DNA of 64,000 nucleotides, taken from contig LSAX01000001.1 in assembly GCA_001557505.1 (NCBI GenBank), positions 310,001-374,000 of the forward strand. The letters are read 5' to 3'. Both the position numbers and the translations under genes were made by a program. The notes under the pieces are model-generated. The model worked only from the letters and a program-made list of their open reading frames with translations, searched no databases and was not told where the DNA came from. This DNA is from Reticulascus tulasneorum (Eukaryota > Ascomycota > Sordariomycetes > Glomerellales > Reticulascaceae). Below are positions 24,415 to 36,378 of this stretch, piece by piece (the stretch's first letter is position 1; every line of letters starts with the position of its first letter).

Positions 24415-26095
24415 ATGGATGCCACAAAGACAGAAGAGGCCCGGGCTCCTTATCCCATGATCAGAGACACAAAACGGTGGTTCTGTGCCAAAGCTTCCAC
24501 CTGCTGAGATCGACATCGAGAAATCCTCTGTAGACGAAAAGTCGGCAGAGGCACCGGACAAGGACCCTAATGTCGTCGACTTTGACGGACCCAATGATCC
24601 AGAAAACCCGATGAATTGGTCTTCAGCCAAGAAAACGACGGCTATAGTCATCGTAACTGCTATGACGCTACTCTCTTATGTAACAGTTTCTTAAATGCGT
24701 CTTGGTTCCAGGCCGTGCAAAAGATTGACTCGTCTTGATTGCAGACCCATTGGCTCGACAATCAACTCCTCCGCAACATTGGACATCTTGGACCAATTCA
24801 ACTCCACCAACAAGACGCTTGGGGCATTCGTCACCACCGTCTTCCTGTTGGGCTACACCTTTGGCCCCATACTTATTGCACCGCTGTCCGAGATGTACGG
24901 AAGAGCAGTTATGTATAAGGTGTGCATGTTCTTCTTCGTTGTTTTCAACGTGGCTTGCGCAGTGGCCAATAGTCTGGACTCCCTGATCGCGTTCCGATTC
25001 CTCGCCGGCCTCATGGGTTCCTGCCCTGTCACTCTCGGCACCGGCTCCATCGCCGATATGATACCTAGAGAGAAGCGGGCCGGCGCCATGGGAGCGTACG
25101 TGATTGGCGCGGTGCTGGGACCATCAATCGGACCCATTGCTGGCGGCTATCTGTCACCCGCCGCTGGATGGCGCTGGTCCTTCTGGCTAATGGCCATAGC
25201 CTCTGGGGCCAAGACCGTGATAGCTATCCTATTCGTGCGCGAGTCATACCCATACGTGCTTCTCGAACGAAAGACAGAGCGGCTGCGCAAGCAGACGGGC
25301 AACTCGAACTTGCGGTCTGCCCTGGATACGGGCAAGACGCCACGCGAGCTGTTCGCTTTCTCAATTCTACGTCCGCTAAAGATGCTCCTCTCTCCTATTG
25401 TCTTTTCGCTGTCTCTCTACGCCGCCGTCGTCTACAGTTACCTGTACCTGTGCTTCACCACCTTCGAAGTGGTCTTTGGTGGCCAGTACGGTTTCAATAG
25501 CGGCCAATCTGGGCTGGCGACCCTGGGCCTAGGGATTGGTTCCATTTTTTGCGTTTTCGCCTGCGGTACAGCGGCAGAAAAGATCTCCAAGTACCTAACT
25601 AAGAAGAATGGCGGTGATCCAAAGCCTGAATACCGGCTGCCACCGATGATTGTTGGCGCGTTATGCACTCCCATAGGCTTATTCTGGTATGGGTGGTCAG
25701 CCGAGGCCAGAATACACTGGATTGTCCCAATTATAGGAACTGCCTTCATAGGTTTGGGCATGATTTTTACATATGTGAGTCGTCTTTCTGGTGTGCCCCT
25801 TGCTCGTGATAAACCTGTCTCAGCTAACAGTAATCCCCAGATGGCCAGCACCATGTACCTTGTCGACGCATACACCGTCCATGCAGCATCGGTGACTGCT
25901 TCAACCACCATTTTCCGTTGTCTTTTGGGAGCCATATTGCCCCTTGCTGGGCCTTCCATGTTCGATGCGTTGGGATTAGGCTGCGGAAACTCGCTCCTTG
26001 GATTCATTGCCATCGCCTTTAGCCCCATTCCATGCATCCTTTACCTTTACGGCCAACGGATTCGGGAGACAGCGCTCTTCAAGGTGGAGTTCTGA
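24415..26095 (+). pseudogene. DHA1-type MFS transporter with reading-frame breaks
   Basis: The body is clear. A hydrophilic N-terminus ends PNDPENPMNWSS, followed by about 12 membrane helices. It carries motif A (APLSEMYGR), the helix-4/5 GSCPVTLGTGSIADMIPREKRAGAMG and the GAVLGPSIGPIAGG antiporter motif. Intron 25775-25840 is 66 nt and free of stops. Two breaks are visible. The only good ATG (24415, MDATKTEEARAPYP) is in a different frame from the N-terminal domain, with the shift near 24450-24460. Second, every donor around 24660-24680 is phase 0 while every usable acceptor up to 24745 is phase 2, so exon 1 cannot be joined in frame to the rest. A damaged gene or assembly indels would explain this. 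Confidence 0.7.
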
Positions 26096-26984
26096 ATGAA
26101 AAGTAGCGGGTGTTTTTTATTTTATTTATCTCGCTTGTGGAAACCCGATATATTAAAGGAAGCGCCCTGCTTGGGGTCAGTGAATCCCCAATGAGAGAAT
26201 AGTTCGAGTGCGGGCATTGCCACGCTACTCATCATCTAAAATAGAGAACTACTCATATCATCATAGAACCTAGACATATGACTGTAAAATATATCTTTTG
26301 TACTAGCTCAATTGATTCCTTAATACCACAAACTTTAGCGAGCAATCGGATGTGTCTTTATGTTGGCCTCGTCTTAGAGTGCAGCGAAGTCTTGCCCTTC
26401 CTTTCTAATGAGCTTACCATGGCCAAGCCATTTACGGTCTCTAGAATGACCAAAAAGAAAGGCGTTATATCTCCAGTAGAAGTGACCGTCCTGGTATATT
26501 TGAGTAACGAGGCATGGCAGATTTTGTAATTCCGTCAAATACGTGAAGCTCGAGATAAGTCATGGCATCCCTCTCGCAAGCTACTCTAACTCGTCACCAG
26601 CCCATGGACATATACCAATGTTGCGCAGACAATACGAGAACAGGAAGAGAAACGAAAGAACCGTCGCTCATTTGGAACACTTTGGCGTGGTTTAGTTGAG
26701 AAGAGTCGAAGCGGCAGTTCCGGACCAGGTCTCTTCAAGGCTTGAAGTGGATTGGGGGCACGAGGATCCACCAGTCTCCGCGGGATTCTGTGGAGTGATC
26801 GCGGAAGGTTCGTTATGAGTATTGAAGAAAGAAAATAGAACTATTAACTCTGTCATGCCATTTGGCAGATTGAAACATTCACGTGCTGGTTCACATTCAA
26901 ATCTGTCTCTTGAATTGCTCTACCAGTTGAACAAGTCTCGAGCGCTTCTCACTTAATCGGATCCACGGGTTGTAGTCCTTCACA
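26096..26984. other. Gene-free stretch
   Basis: It lies downstream of the transporter and upstream of the oxidoreductase. No coding signal is seen. Confidence 0.45.
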
Positions 26985-28339
26985 ATGTCGTATTCGGAGC
27001 ACTTCGTATTGATTTGTAAAGCACTCGGCTTCTTCCTCCCCTACTCTGGCAGGGTCGCTGTTCAAAGCGCGGCCGCAGTACTTCATCGCTTGACATGGCG
27101 CGATACACTTGATTCTAAGAACGTCGTCGTGCTGGGCGGTTCGTTCGCGGCAATTGAGTTGGTGGGCCGACTGGCCCACACGCTGCCGACTGGATTCAAG
27201 GTGGTCTGGATCGAGAAGAACTCGCACCTCAACTACTCGTTCAATTTTCCTCGGTTCTCCGTTATGACTGGACACGAGCACACGGCATTTATTCCCTACG
27301 ATGGGGTGGCGTCGGCGCGCCGGGAGGCATCCTGACACGCATCCAGGACATGGCCGTCGGCATTACTGAAACCCAGGTCTTGCTTGCGTCGGGACAGGGA
27401 GTTGACTACGCCTACCTCGCCATCGCAACAGGGTCTTCGCAGCCGCTTCCCGTGCAGGTATTGGCCACAGAGCGTGAAGATGCGTGTCGAGAGATGCAAG
27501 GCATGCAACAGGCTATAAAATCGAGCCAGAAGATCGCCATCATTGGCGGAGGAGCCGTGGGCGTCGAGCTTGCTAGCGATATCAAGGATTTCTACCCGGA
27601 AAAGGACGTGACTCTTATCCACTCGCTCGGGCAGCTTTTGAACCACTTTGGCAAGCGACTACAAGATTACACCCTCAAAACTCTTCAAGACGAGCTCAAG
27701 GTCCGGGTCTTGCTGAACGAGCGGCCCTCGATGCCTGCAGGAGGGACCATGGCTACTTCAGCTACAATGACTTTCTCTGACCGCGTCAGGAACAGTTTGA
27801 TCTCACAGTAAGCTTTGCGTTTTGGTTTCTTAAGTTTCTTAACTGCTACTCTTCTCTTGTCTCTTTCCTATGCTCCGTTTTAATTGAGATACTAGATCGG
27901 TTGCACGGGGCAGCGGCCAAACTCATCCATCCTGGCAACCCTTCTCCCGAGTGCCATATCACAAACGACTTCTCGTATCATGGTCCGACCAACTCTCCAA
28001 GTGCTCGCGAACGAGAAACCGGGCTCAGATACCCCAATATTTGCTTTTGGCGATGTGGCTGAGCACGGCGGACCTTGCATGGCCCGAGCCGGGTGGCTCC
28101 AGGCGGGAGTCGTCTTGGACAACATTCTGGCGCTGATCAACGGTCAGACGCCGTTGCAAACGTACAAGCCGAATGTATTTTTCGAAAGCGCCATAAAGTT
28201 GACATTGGGCAAAACACACACTGTTATTTACAGTATGGATGATGACGATTCGGATGTCATGCTACCCACAAGAAATGGGCGCTTGGATCTAGGAATCGAA
28301 CGGGCGTGGAAGCAGTATGGTGCCAATTTCGAAGGCTAG
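26985..28339 (+). pseudogene. AIFM2/FSP1-like FAD oxidoreductase with two frameshifts
   Basis: Homologous segments run in order. VVVLGGSFAAIELVGRL is the first dinucleotide-binding motif. Next come HLNYSFNFPRFSV and HTAFIPYDG. IAIIGGGAVGVELASDI is the second nucleotide motif. CTGQRPNSSIL and IFAFGDVAEHGG form the C-terminal FAD motif. Frame changes occur at 27306-27307 (between IPYDG and GVGAPGGILTRIQ) and at 27782-27783 (between TFSD and RQEQFDL). Neither leaves room for an intron. A normal intron follows at 27808-27895. The family transfers electrons from NAD(P)H to quinone-type acceptors and belongs to the pyridine-nucleotide-disulfide oxidoreductases. As read, the product would be truncated, so I call it a pseudogene. 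Confidence 0.75.
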
Positions 28340-29845
28340 TGCGCCTGTTGTGCATGGTGCAACAGCGGCGATCAACAATGATGCCACAGAGATACTATTC
28401 ATATTGAAAGAGAAACAACGACTTGGGTAGGGAGATCTCGTACGTATTTAGCTGCATTCAAGGAGGGCACGTACCAGTAAATGTGTGCCAGTTAGGGTCG
28501 CCTAGACATTCGTATCAGCTACGAGTGTATTTCGGGTCCCCAAAGGGTCCCAGAGTCACGCCTTGTAGCCTTGGGTCATGTAAGAAGACACTTCTAGATG
28601 GACAGATTGATTAAACCCAAATTGGCACATGACATTATATGGACTTTGATATACAAGTACCGCTACAACATCTTAGATCTGTTAAGTTACCACAAAAGAC
28701 GCGGCTGGTTTTGGCGGCGAGTCACCGTGCAGGAGTCAGATAGACTTGAGAGTGATACAGGGACTGGCTACGTTTAGCGCCGCATCTCCGCGGTACTGAA
28801 CATGTAAGGCTCAAAACGGGGTCCTTGTTAGCAGTGCCAGAGGCGAGCATCGTAACGTTGCAGAGCACACTAGACGTCAGGATCCGGGAAACCCTGCATC
28901 AGAGGCTAGAGCTGGTCTAAACAGAAGAGACCTTGCATGTCACAGCAGACGAGCCGCCCTCTTCAAAAAGGTAAGCGGAGTAGCTGGGAAGAGAGGTTGA
29001 ATTGTGGAATGAGTAAGATATCCCAGAACCAGGTTAGGGCGACCCTCTCCAGGGCAAAGTCATCCTCTTAAATACCAAAGATACGGTCGGCGTCATCAAA
29101 GGGTCAAACTGCATGCCATTCGCTAGTCAACAGACGGCAAAACACCGCCATGCCAAAGCATTTACTCTTAAAGCTGCTGCCAGGATTGGAATCCTTCCAG
29201 CACTGCCTGTAGCAATGCCCCCAATGCTTAATAATTTAGTGACTTGGCGACCACCCCGGCGCTGCAGGGGTCAGCATTAAGCATATTTTTGGCAGCTGGA
29301 GTGTGGTTCGTCCACAATGAGGGTACTCCGTAGTCCCGCCCTAATCCAGATTTACAGGCATGTGCCCGATCCTCTGCGCCAGGATCTGCGGCGTGAAACG
29401 CCAGCCACTGGCAAGGCGGTATCGGTAGCGGTTTGCAGGTGCCTGCTGCTGACCTGGGGGGCGATTTGCTCCTTGTGTAACCGTGTGAGACAATGGAAGA
29501 CTGATCTGACATCCCATATACCTGAGCATGGTCCCGAAGGACCGCGTTTCGCGCTTCCTTATCAACTTTCGCCAATGATTTCGCAGTGAGAGTCGTTTTC
29601 TGTCAGGCAACATCATACCTTCGATATTCAAAGGGTCCCTAGCTTCGTAATGTGCTAATCCAACATATTCGCGGTGCATTCAGTCTCTTCCCGGCGTCTT
29701 TCTTTCCGCAGTTCCACTGATTTCTTTTCGTACGGGTTGACGCGCTGCCGGTAGAGTAGCAGCAACCTTCAGCGGCCATCAAAAAGCTCTACACCACTGC
29801 GGTTTCATCACAGTTGATGGAATCCTTAAACATCTCACGACCAAA
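28340..29845. other. Gene-free stretch
   Basis: No gene is seen. Open frames around 29228-29680 on both strands overlap each other and show no domain. Confidence 0.45.
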
Positions 29846-31803
29846 ATGCCTTCAATAAAGAGCCTCGCCCGCTCTTTGGGGTTTTTGTTGATGCAATATT
29901 CGGTATTGGCCGCTGCTGAAACGTATGACTCGCCTGCGACCGACAAATTCCTGCGAAAAACCACAGCGCGAGGTTTCTAGAGCCCATTTCCCATGGCAAT
30001 ATCCCCATGGAGACTGACTGTTCATCTTAGGTGTTGTACTTGGGGACTACTTGTACATCGACGGCGGGGAAGTGTCACAACTAACCTCAGAGGGGAACAC
30101 ACAAGAGTATCGAGCTTCGGATGGAGGTGAGTTTATATATGCTTCTGACACCAAAAACCAAGCTTATAAGAAACCAGTCAACTCGACTCTATCCATAGAC
30201 CTCACAAAATCATGGCGCAGCGAGGACGTCGAAATCAGAACAATACCAAAGATCGCGCCTATTATGGCTGCCCAAGGGGTCTTTAGCTATGACGCATCTT
30301 CTCCCGCCTCGTTCTACATATTTGGCGGCCAAACCCCGTACGGAGCCCCTGTTTCTGAACCGCAGAACTGGAAATTTGTGGCAGATGGGGGTGGAGGCGG
30401 AACCTGGAAGACCGAAGACCCGACTAACCCAGAGATATTCAACGAGCTGCGACGATCACAAGATGGTGCCTTCGTAAGCACTCCCAGCGCAGGAATCTGG
30501 ATCGGAGGACATGCATCGGCCTGGACGGATTTCGCCCCCGACTCACAGCCCGTGCCAGGAGCTCTCACGTTCAACTTCACCGCTAAAACGTGGCGAAACG
30601 ACTCGACAACAGACTTCACCCCATCTGGGGCTCTCCGTGGAGGCAATGCAGAATATGTACCGTCATTCGGCCCGAACGGCCTTGTAATGATGCTGGGAGG
30701 GTCAACCTCGGGACTCGATCCTGAGACGCAGAAAATCGAGTCATACTTGGACTTTCAAAATATCTCTTTCTTCGATCCTGTTACCAGGGATTGGCACTGG
30801 CAATCGACTACGGGGCTAGCGCCCTCAGGACGCCGATACTTCTGCAGTGTCGGAGCCCCCGGCCGGAATGGCACGCATGAAATGTTCGTCTGACTCCTCC
30901 CGGGATGAGACCTCGCCCCTTTTCTACAGCATTCATGATTCCTTGCGCGTGGAAGAGCTAACAGCTTCTCAGCTTCGTCTTTGGCGGCCGTAACTTCCTC
31001 AAAAGCGAGATTTACAACGACATGTATATTCTCAGCCTTCCGGGTTTTGTATGGACGAAGGTTGCGATCTCCGAGCAAAGTCGCCGAGCCTCGCATCATT
31101 GTGTTCTGATAGGGAAAGGGCAGATGGTCAGCATAGGCGGCATAGGTAAGAGCGGCTTCAAAGAGAAAGACGACTTCCCGCGGGGACTGGGCATTTTCGA
31201 CATGAACAGCTTGACATGGGGAACGGAATTCAGGGTCGATGCGGAAGAATATGACTCTCCTCTCGCGACCAAGCAGTGGTACGCTACAGGGTAAGCTACG
31301 GTCGTCTCGTTTTTTGGTTGGCAAGACATGGAAGATGGAAAAGCTAATCAAGACCCAGTGGCCTGGACTCCGTCCAATGGAGCTCCGATGAAGTGCGTTC
31401 GTTGTTCGGCGCGGCGGGGAATTCCACAAACCCCCCTGAAGTGCCCCCGCCAAAATCTTCTTCCTCAATACCGGTGGGCCCAATAGTAGGCGGTGTATTA
31501 GGTGGCGTGGCGTTGCTAGCAATCATCGGCGCTGCCATATTCTTCTGGAGTAGAAAGGGGCGGACAAAGGTGCCCCAAGATGATCATGAGGAGATGATCC
31601 ATCAACCTGCACAGCAGTACCATGATTCTCAACCTGTACTACAATACCAGGATGTGGCCGAGCCCAAGATGTTGTACACGGGCGCCGCATCCGTAACAGA
31701 GTTCCATGGAATGACGCAACGGCCGGAGCTGGTCGGTTCAGAACCGTTTGTGTCGGAGCTGGTTGGGTCGATGCCGCAGGATGGACGGCAGGATCAAAGA
31801 TGA
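29846..31803 (+). CDS. Kelch-repeat protein with one transmembrane helix
   Basis: Exons 29846-29972, 30031-30883, 30973-31290 and 31359-31803 give 580 residues. An N-terminal signal segment ends around LAAAETYDS. Kelch-like blades follow, with repeated G-G and W pairs: LGDYLYIDGGE, FYIFGGQTPYG, GLVMMLGGSTSG, IFVFGGRNFLKSEIYND, WYATGGLDSVQW. After a Pro/Ser-rich linker there is a Gly/Ala/Val/Ile-rich membrane helix, then a Gln-rich cytosolic tail. The layout matches fungal cell-surface galactose-oxidase/Kelch-type proteins. The extracellular propeller may bind a partner. No catalytic residues are evident. Intron 2 uses a GTTCGT donor. Confidence 0.85.
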
Positions 31804-32238
31804 CCTGCCCGGAGTATAGTATTCTCAGGCACCTGGTCCAGGAATGCCTGAATTCATTTATTTCTTCTAGCAGAATACCCTGTTCCTCCAAGGTTGAGCC
31901 GCCTGGATGGCTAGTTGGCCCTTTGCATAGAGTTCTGGAAAGAATAACAAACTTATAGATCAGTTAGAGAAGCACTTCAAACAGTGCAATAGCTTGAAAA
32001 CCGTAAATATAACTATGATAGTATCCTTTTTACAGGCAAAGGCCACGTGTTCCAGCTGAACTTTAGTAGCAAGGTTCATGCTACAGCGTTGATGCAGTTC
32101 ATGCTATGGGTCCAATGCTCATACAACAGCGCATAGAGTTACATAAAATCCAAGTTAGCATGACCTGGGCAAGCTATCTGCGTTTGCCCTTCCTTCCCGG
32201 TTCTGCTTCTGCCGGCTTAACGTAGAGAATGCCTCGTT
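31804..32238. other. Convergent intergenic region
   Basis: 3' regions of the Kelch gene and the Mth938 gene. I see nothing else. Confidence 0.45.
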
Positions 32239-32742
32239 TTAGCACGTGGAGTGAAAGAGACCGCCAACTGGAACCGACGGCAGGAGTTTATTGTAGATGG
32301 CCACCGCAGCACGAGTTTCGGCAACGTGGATCTCGACGCCGCGAGCGCGGAGAGCGTCGACCGTCGAATCTGGGACTTCAAGGCGCTCCTGCATACCGCG
32401 GGATAATACGATTACGGTGGCGCCGTGGTCGAGCAGCTCCTCGGCATCGGCCACTTGAATGCCTGGAGAGTGCCTGGTGCTGGTCTCGCCCCAATCCCAA
32501 ATGCGACCACCACCTGGCCAGAGCTTGACATCCTTGACATTGCCAACACCCTCGACCTCCATCTCGCCCCAGGATACGGACAAAATGCGAGGCGCGAGCT
32601 TCGCTGCTGCTTCCGTAGATCCTGCGCCGGCATCTGGCAGATCAGTCGGTGACGGGTCGGGTGGATCTGTGGGGCTCTGAACCGTGTCGTCGGTTTCTAC
32701 GAGGCGCTTCGCGGCCTCCGCCGAAGTGAGCTTCTGCGGCAT
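32239..32742 (-). CDS. Mth938-domain (DUF498/AAMDC-like) protein
   Basis: This is an intronless protein of 167 residues. The first ~50 residues are rich in Pro, Asp and Thr and probably disordered. From PRILSVSWGEMEVEG the sequence follows the compact Mth938 fold. Typical motifs are KDVKLWPGGGRIWDWGET, the TRHSPGIQVAD stretch, ATVIVLSRGM and VEIHVAETRAAVAIYN. The family is widespread from archaea to humans (AAMDC) and has no established enzymatic activity, so none is assigned. The start at 32742 is the first ATG in this frame. A weak coding-like frame further upstream on the same strand (32761-32920) could be an extra exon. Confidence 0.8.
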   Translation of the reverse strand: MPQKLTSAEAAKRLVETDDTVQSPTDPPDPSPTDLPDAGAGSTEAAAKLAPRILSVSWGEMEVEGVGNVKDVKLWPGGGRIWDWGETSTRHSPGIQVADAEELLDHGATVIVLSRGMQERLEVPDSTVDALRARGVEIHVAETRAAVAIYNKLLPSVPVGGLFHSTC

Positions 32743-33743
32743 TGTCGCTGACGATCTTTGTTAGACACGAGAGTCTGCAGACACTGAACCGTCAGAGTGA
32801 GTTACGCTGATCAATGCTGAGGAAGTCGATGGATTCCTAGAAATCTGATTGGGCTGTGTGGAGGGTTCATGTGGAAAGCTCGAAGCGTTTAGCAGCCTAG
32901 GGCGGGCAGATCTAGGCATCTTCGGTGGCTTGAAGCGCCACAATTGGTTACAACGAACTCGGTGAACGTGCTGCGTTCCCTTCGCTGCTCATTGGCTCGT
33001 CGGGGCTCGGTGACCGCCGGTATGGACTTGAGAATCAATTGGGGAAAAGTCATGTATTAGATACTATTGCGAGTAAGGTAATCGAAGGTGTGGCGGACTG
33101 CTGTGTCCAGAGACCGAAATGCATTCCAGTACACTTTATATACGTTGATGCCTTATAAGGGCATTCAGGTGTTGGTTCAGCCCGGTTGCTGTAACGTTCA
33201 CCAAATGTCTTTCAGAAGAGCCATGATGAACGATGAGGCCGTTGCTGAAAGCGCATTTTATGGGCCTTCCGCCTCCAGTCCAGCCCAGATTCCAGGGGTT
33301 AGAGATGAACGAAAAGAATAGATTTATATTATTATTATCAAAAGTGAGGCCAACGCTAATGCGACGCTGGCTTCGCACATTCCCTCGCAACAGAGCGTTT
33401 GCAGTACCGCCCATGCAGAATCCAAAATGCTACTGACTCCTGTAATGACCTGGTAGCCTCTCCAGATCAACAAACTCCCCGTGAACGCTTATGCAGGAAC
33501 GTGAAAATGGGAGTGGAAAGCCCGAGCTGAATATCTTTAATCCGTCCTTGAAGAAGAGAATAGATGGGAGCGCGGAAGAAGTCATTGGGAGAGGTTGAAT
33601 GAATGACCTGGGCACAAGGGACCAGGATCGTGGTGTCGTCGGTTGACATGGGTTTGAAATGTCAGTCTAGATTCTGGCACTATCCACGCTTGTCAGATTC
33701 CATGAACCTCCATCCAGGTCGCTGTCTACTAGTTCCTGCTTGC
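32743..33743. other. Gene-free stretch
   Basis: Upstream of the Mth938 gene and downstream of the VPS9 gene. Only short unsupported frames are present. Confidence 0.4.
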
Positions 33744-36378
33744 TCACGTCGACAATGCAAGGCACGCATCCACAGCCAGTCCAACTCTGCCAGCAACAGT
33801 TAGCAATCATAGTTCAATTATGATTAAAAAGTGGATTAGAAATGTGGTGAAAGCGGGACTAGGGATTCCTTACCTTCCCTCCTTCTGGTACACTACATCG
33901 GAGATGATATCCTTGTCCAGATCCGGGAACATTCCAGCCAAAGTCTCGACGATATTCGCATGCTCCGCTCGATGCAACCTTTGGGCTTCCGCGACTTCCG
34001 CGCTTGCCTGTCTTGCTGCGGCCTCCTCGGCTGACAACTGATGACCAGGTCGGCCACCTTCCCTGCCTTGCTCACCGCTTGGCCGTTCTGGTGGGGCCGG
34101 GGTGCGCGGAGCACTGCTTGGGCCGCTCGGGGGTGCAGAGGGCTCATCTGAAAACATGCGACCGATCGTGGACAGTGGTCTTTGGATCGATCGAAGGAGG
34201 CCAGTTATGGCTGCCTTCTCATCCGAGTCTGTTCCGCCCTCCGAGGACATGGAGCGGCGCGGCGTTGATGGCTCGCCGGAGCTGATGTCAAGCGATGGTC
34301 GGGTAGACGAGGACTCTCCTGGGGGCAAAAGTGTAGACGGCGACTTCTCCGAATGACTCGGTAGTAGTGACGGTGAGTCAAGGCGGTGTTTCTCAGCAAT
34401 AGCTGAGACAGCTGCTTCGACATTCTTCTCGAATTCATCGTCCGTTATGGTCAATGTCGTTCGATCCATATTCTCGATGAATTGAATAGCTCCCATCTTG
34501 AGACATGTCAGCAAATAGGACGGAGCAAAACGAAGTGGATCGTACTAATGACGAAAGGTAATATCCTGCTTCACCCCCCAGTTTCTCTTGATTCCGAAAT
34601 CGCAGGATGTACTGGACGTTTGATACAAGATGTTCGGTGTTGGATTGGAGAACAACATATATGAGAAGAGGCATGAATGAGTCCGCGGAAGAATCCGATT
34701 TGGCATGTTTGAGAAGGCCTTCTCCTGGTCAGTGGTTGTTGGTTGGACGAGGGGAGGGGCAACGTACCGAAAATGACTTTGCAACAGTTCAGAACACATA
34801 TTATCTTATCCCTTGGTGCCCTATAAGATTTGATCTTCAGCAGCTCTGCTTCCGTCAGTCTTCATCCGAGGAACGTGTGCTTGCGTTCCTACCTTGCTGT
34901 GCCAACTTCAGAAATCGCTTCCCGCTATCGTTTGCTGGAGGAATATCTAAGTGTTCCTCCCGTACCCAGCCATATATATTAATCTTCTGTGTCAGAACAT
35001 CGTCCCGCTCTACATCCTCTTGATGTTGGCCCCTTCTCCCAGGTCCCATTGGCCGATCTCCTCCCCTCCTCTTCGACTTTGCTCCAGGTATTGGTTGCGG
35101 CGCAGGTATTGCTGGGGAAAAGGTCTGGGTATATAGTCTGTTCATTACCAGCTTCTCCATCCCTTCGCGAGCGTTGTCGAACTCCGCATCGGACACTTCC
35201 CTCCACACCTCACATTGCGCCATCTTGTTCGCTATGAAAGCAAGAAAGTCACTAATGATCTTGACTTGCTCGTGAACCATCCACTGCCGTTTACCGAACT
35301 CAGACAAGAATGATTTCAGGTAGCGGGCCACGGGATCAGCCTTCTTATTTCGCAACTGCTCGAGGAATCGGTGAAAGTCGAACGGCAGGGTCGGTTCGGG
35401 CTCGGGCTCAGGGGGCGGTGGGCGATGGAGCAGGGTAGGGGACAATGGAGACTCCGTGCTAAGCTGCCGCTCTTCGTGCGACCGAGTGGGCGTTGCCGCC
35501 GAACTATCCTTCGGCGGGACTGGCGGCCCCGCATCTTCTGGCAACCGTTCTCGAGATCGCATACTGGCTGGTGAAGAGGACATCATTCTCAGACCTTGAA
35601 GGTCCTGTATCTGGTTGGAAAGTGTCGGGGCGAGGGGCTCCAAGCTCGATTTACGCGGCGGGTGTTGAACTGGGCTTCCGAGCATCGGCGACGCCATCTC
35701 CAGTCTGGGACTCATGACCTCCTCCGCACCAGGACCGCGGCCATCACCAGTGAACTGCTCCATGATACTTTGTATCTCCGACTGCGACTCGTTTTCTTGA
35801 TCATTGTCGCTCATATCTCTTCTCTCGTCGTACGCAGAGTCAGATCTTGTGGGGGAAACCTCGGGCATCTCGATAGAACGGGGCCTTACGCCAGCGTTGG
35901 AGGCAGTTCTTGAAGGGGGCTGGGAGCCGACAGGTGTTGGTGGAGTTGGATCAACGTATAACTGGGATTGAATCGAGAGATACTGAGTGGAGGTGTCCGG
36001 CGGGAGAGGCTTTGTTGGCTTCAAGGTCGCTATCGAAGAAGACATCGGGTCTGAGTTGTCTTCGGTAACTAGGTGGGCAGTTCGTTCGTTAGGTTTGGAT
36101 GTAGGTTCGGGTTCTGCAGTCATGTTGGCGGTGGTAGCGGCTACCGCTGGCTCGTCCGTGAGGTCTATCAAGTCTCCGGCGACTTCATCTTTCGCAGCTG
36201 TGTTGGCAGACAAGTCTGTTTGGACCCCATCGTTGGGCTTTGCCACAGTCGGTGGTTGCGTTTCAACCTCTGACCCCGCCAACGAGGCGTTGGTCACCCG
36301 GGCCTCGGTCGGCTTGTCGTCATGTTCGATGTCGCCAGCACGGCCGGTGGAGTCGACTGACGTTGCTTTGGGAGACAT
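33744..36378 (-). CDS. VPS9- and CUE-domain guanine nucleotide exchange factor
   Basis: Exons 34893-36378, 34768-34845, 34546-34718, 33874-34496 and 33744-33786 join to 800 residues. The first ~330 residues are disordered, rich in Ser, Pro, Thr, Glu and Asp. A VPS9 domain follows, starting at FHRFLEQLRNKKADPVARYL. Its signature ELLKIKSYRAPRDKIICVLN is assembled across intron 1, then ADSFMPLLIYVVLQ and GGEAGYYLSSL. A linker leads to a C-terminal CUE domain (ETLAGMFPDLDKDIISDVVYQK...VDACLAL), completed only by the last 43-nt exon. VPS9 proteins activate Rab5/Vps21 GTPases on early endosomes, and CUE binds ubiquitin. This matches the yeast Vps9 layout but with a long N-terminal extension. Confidence 0.92.
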
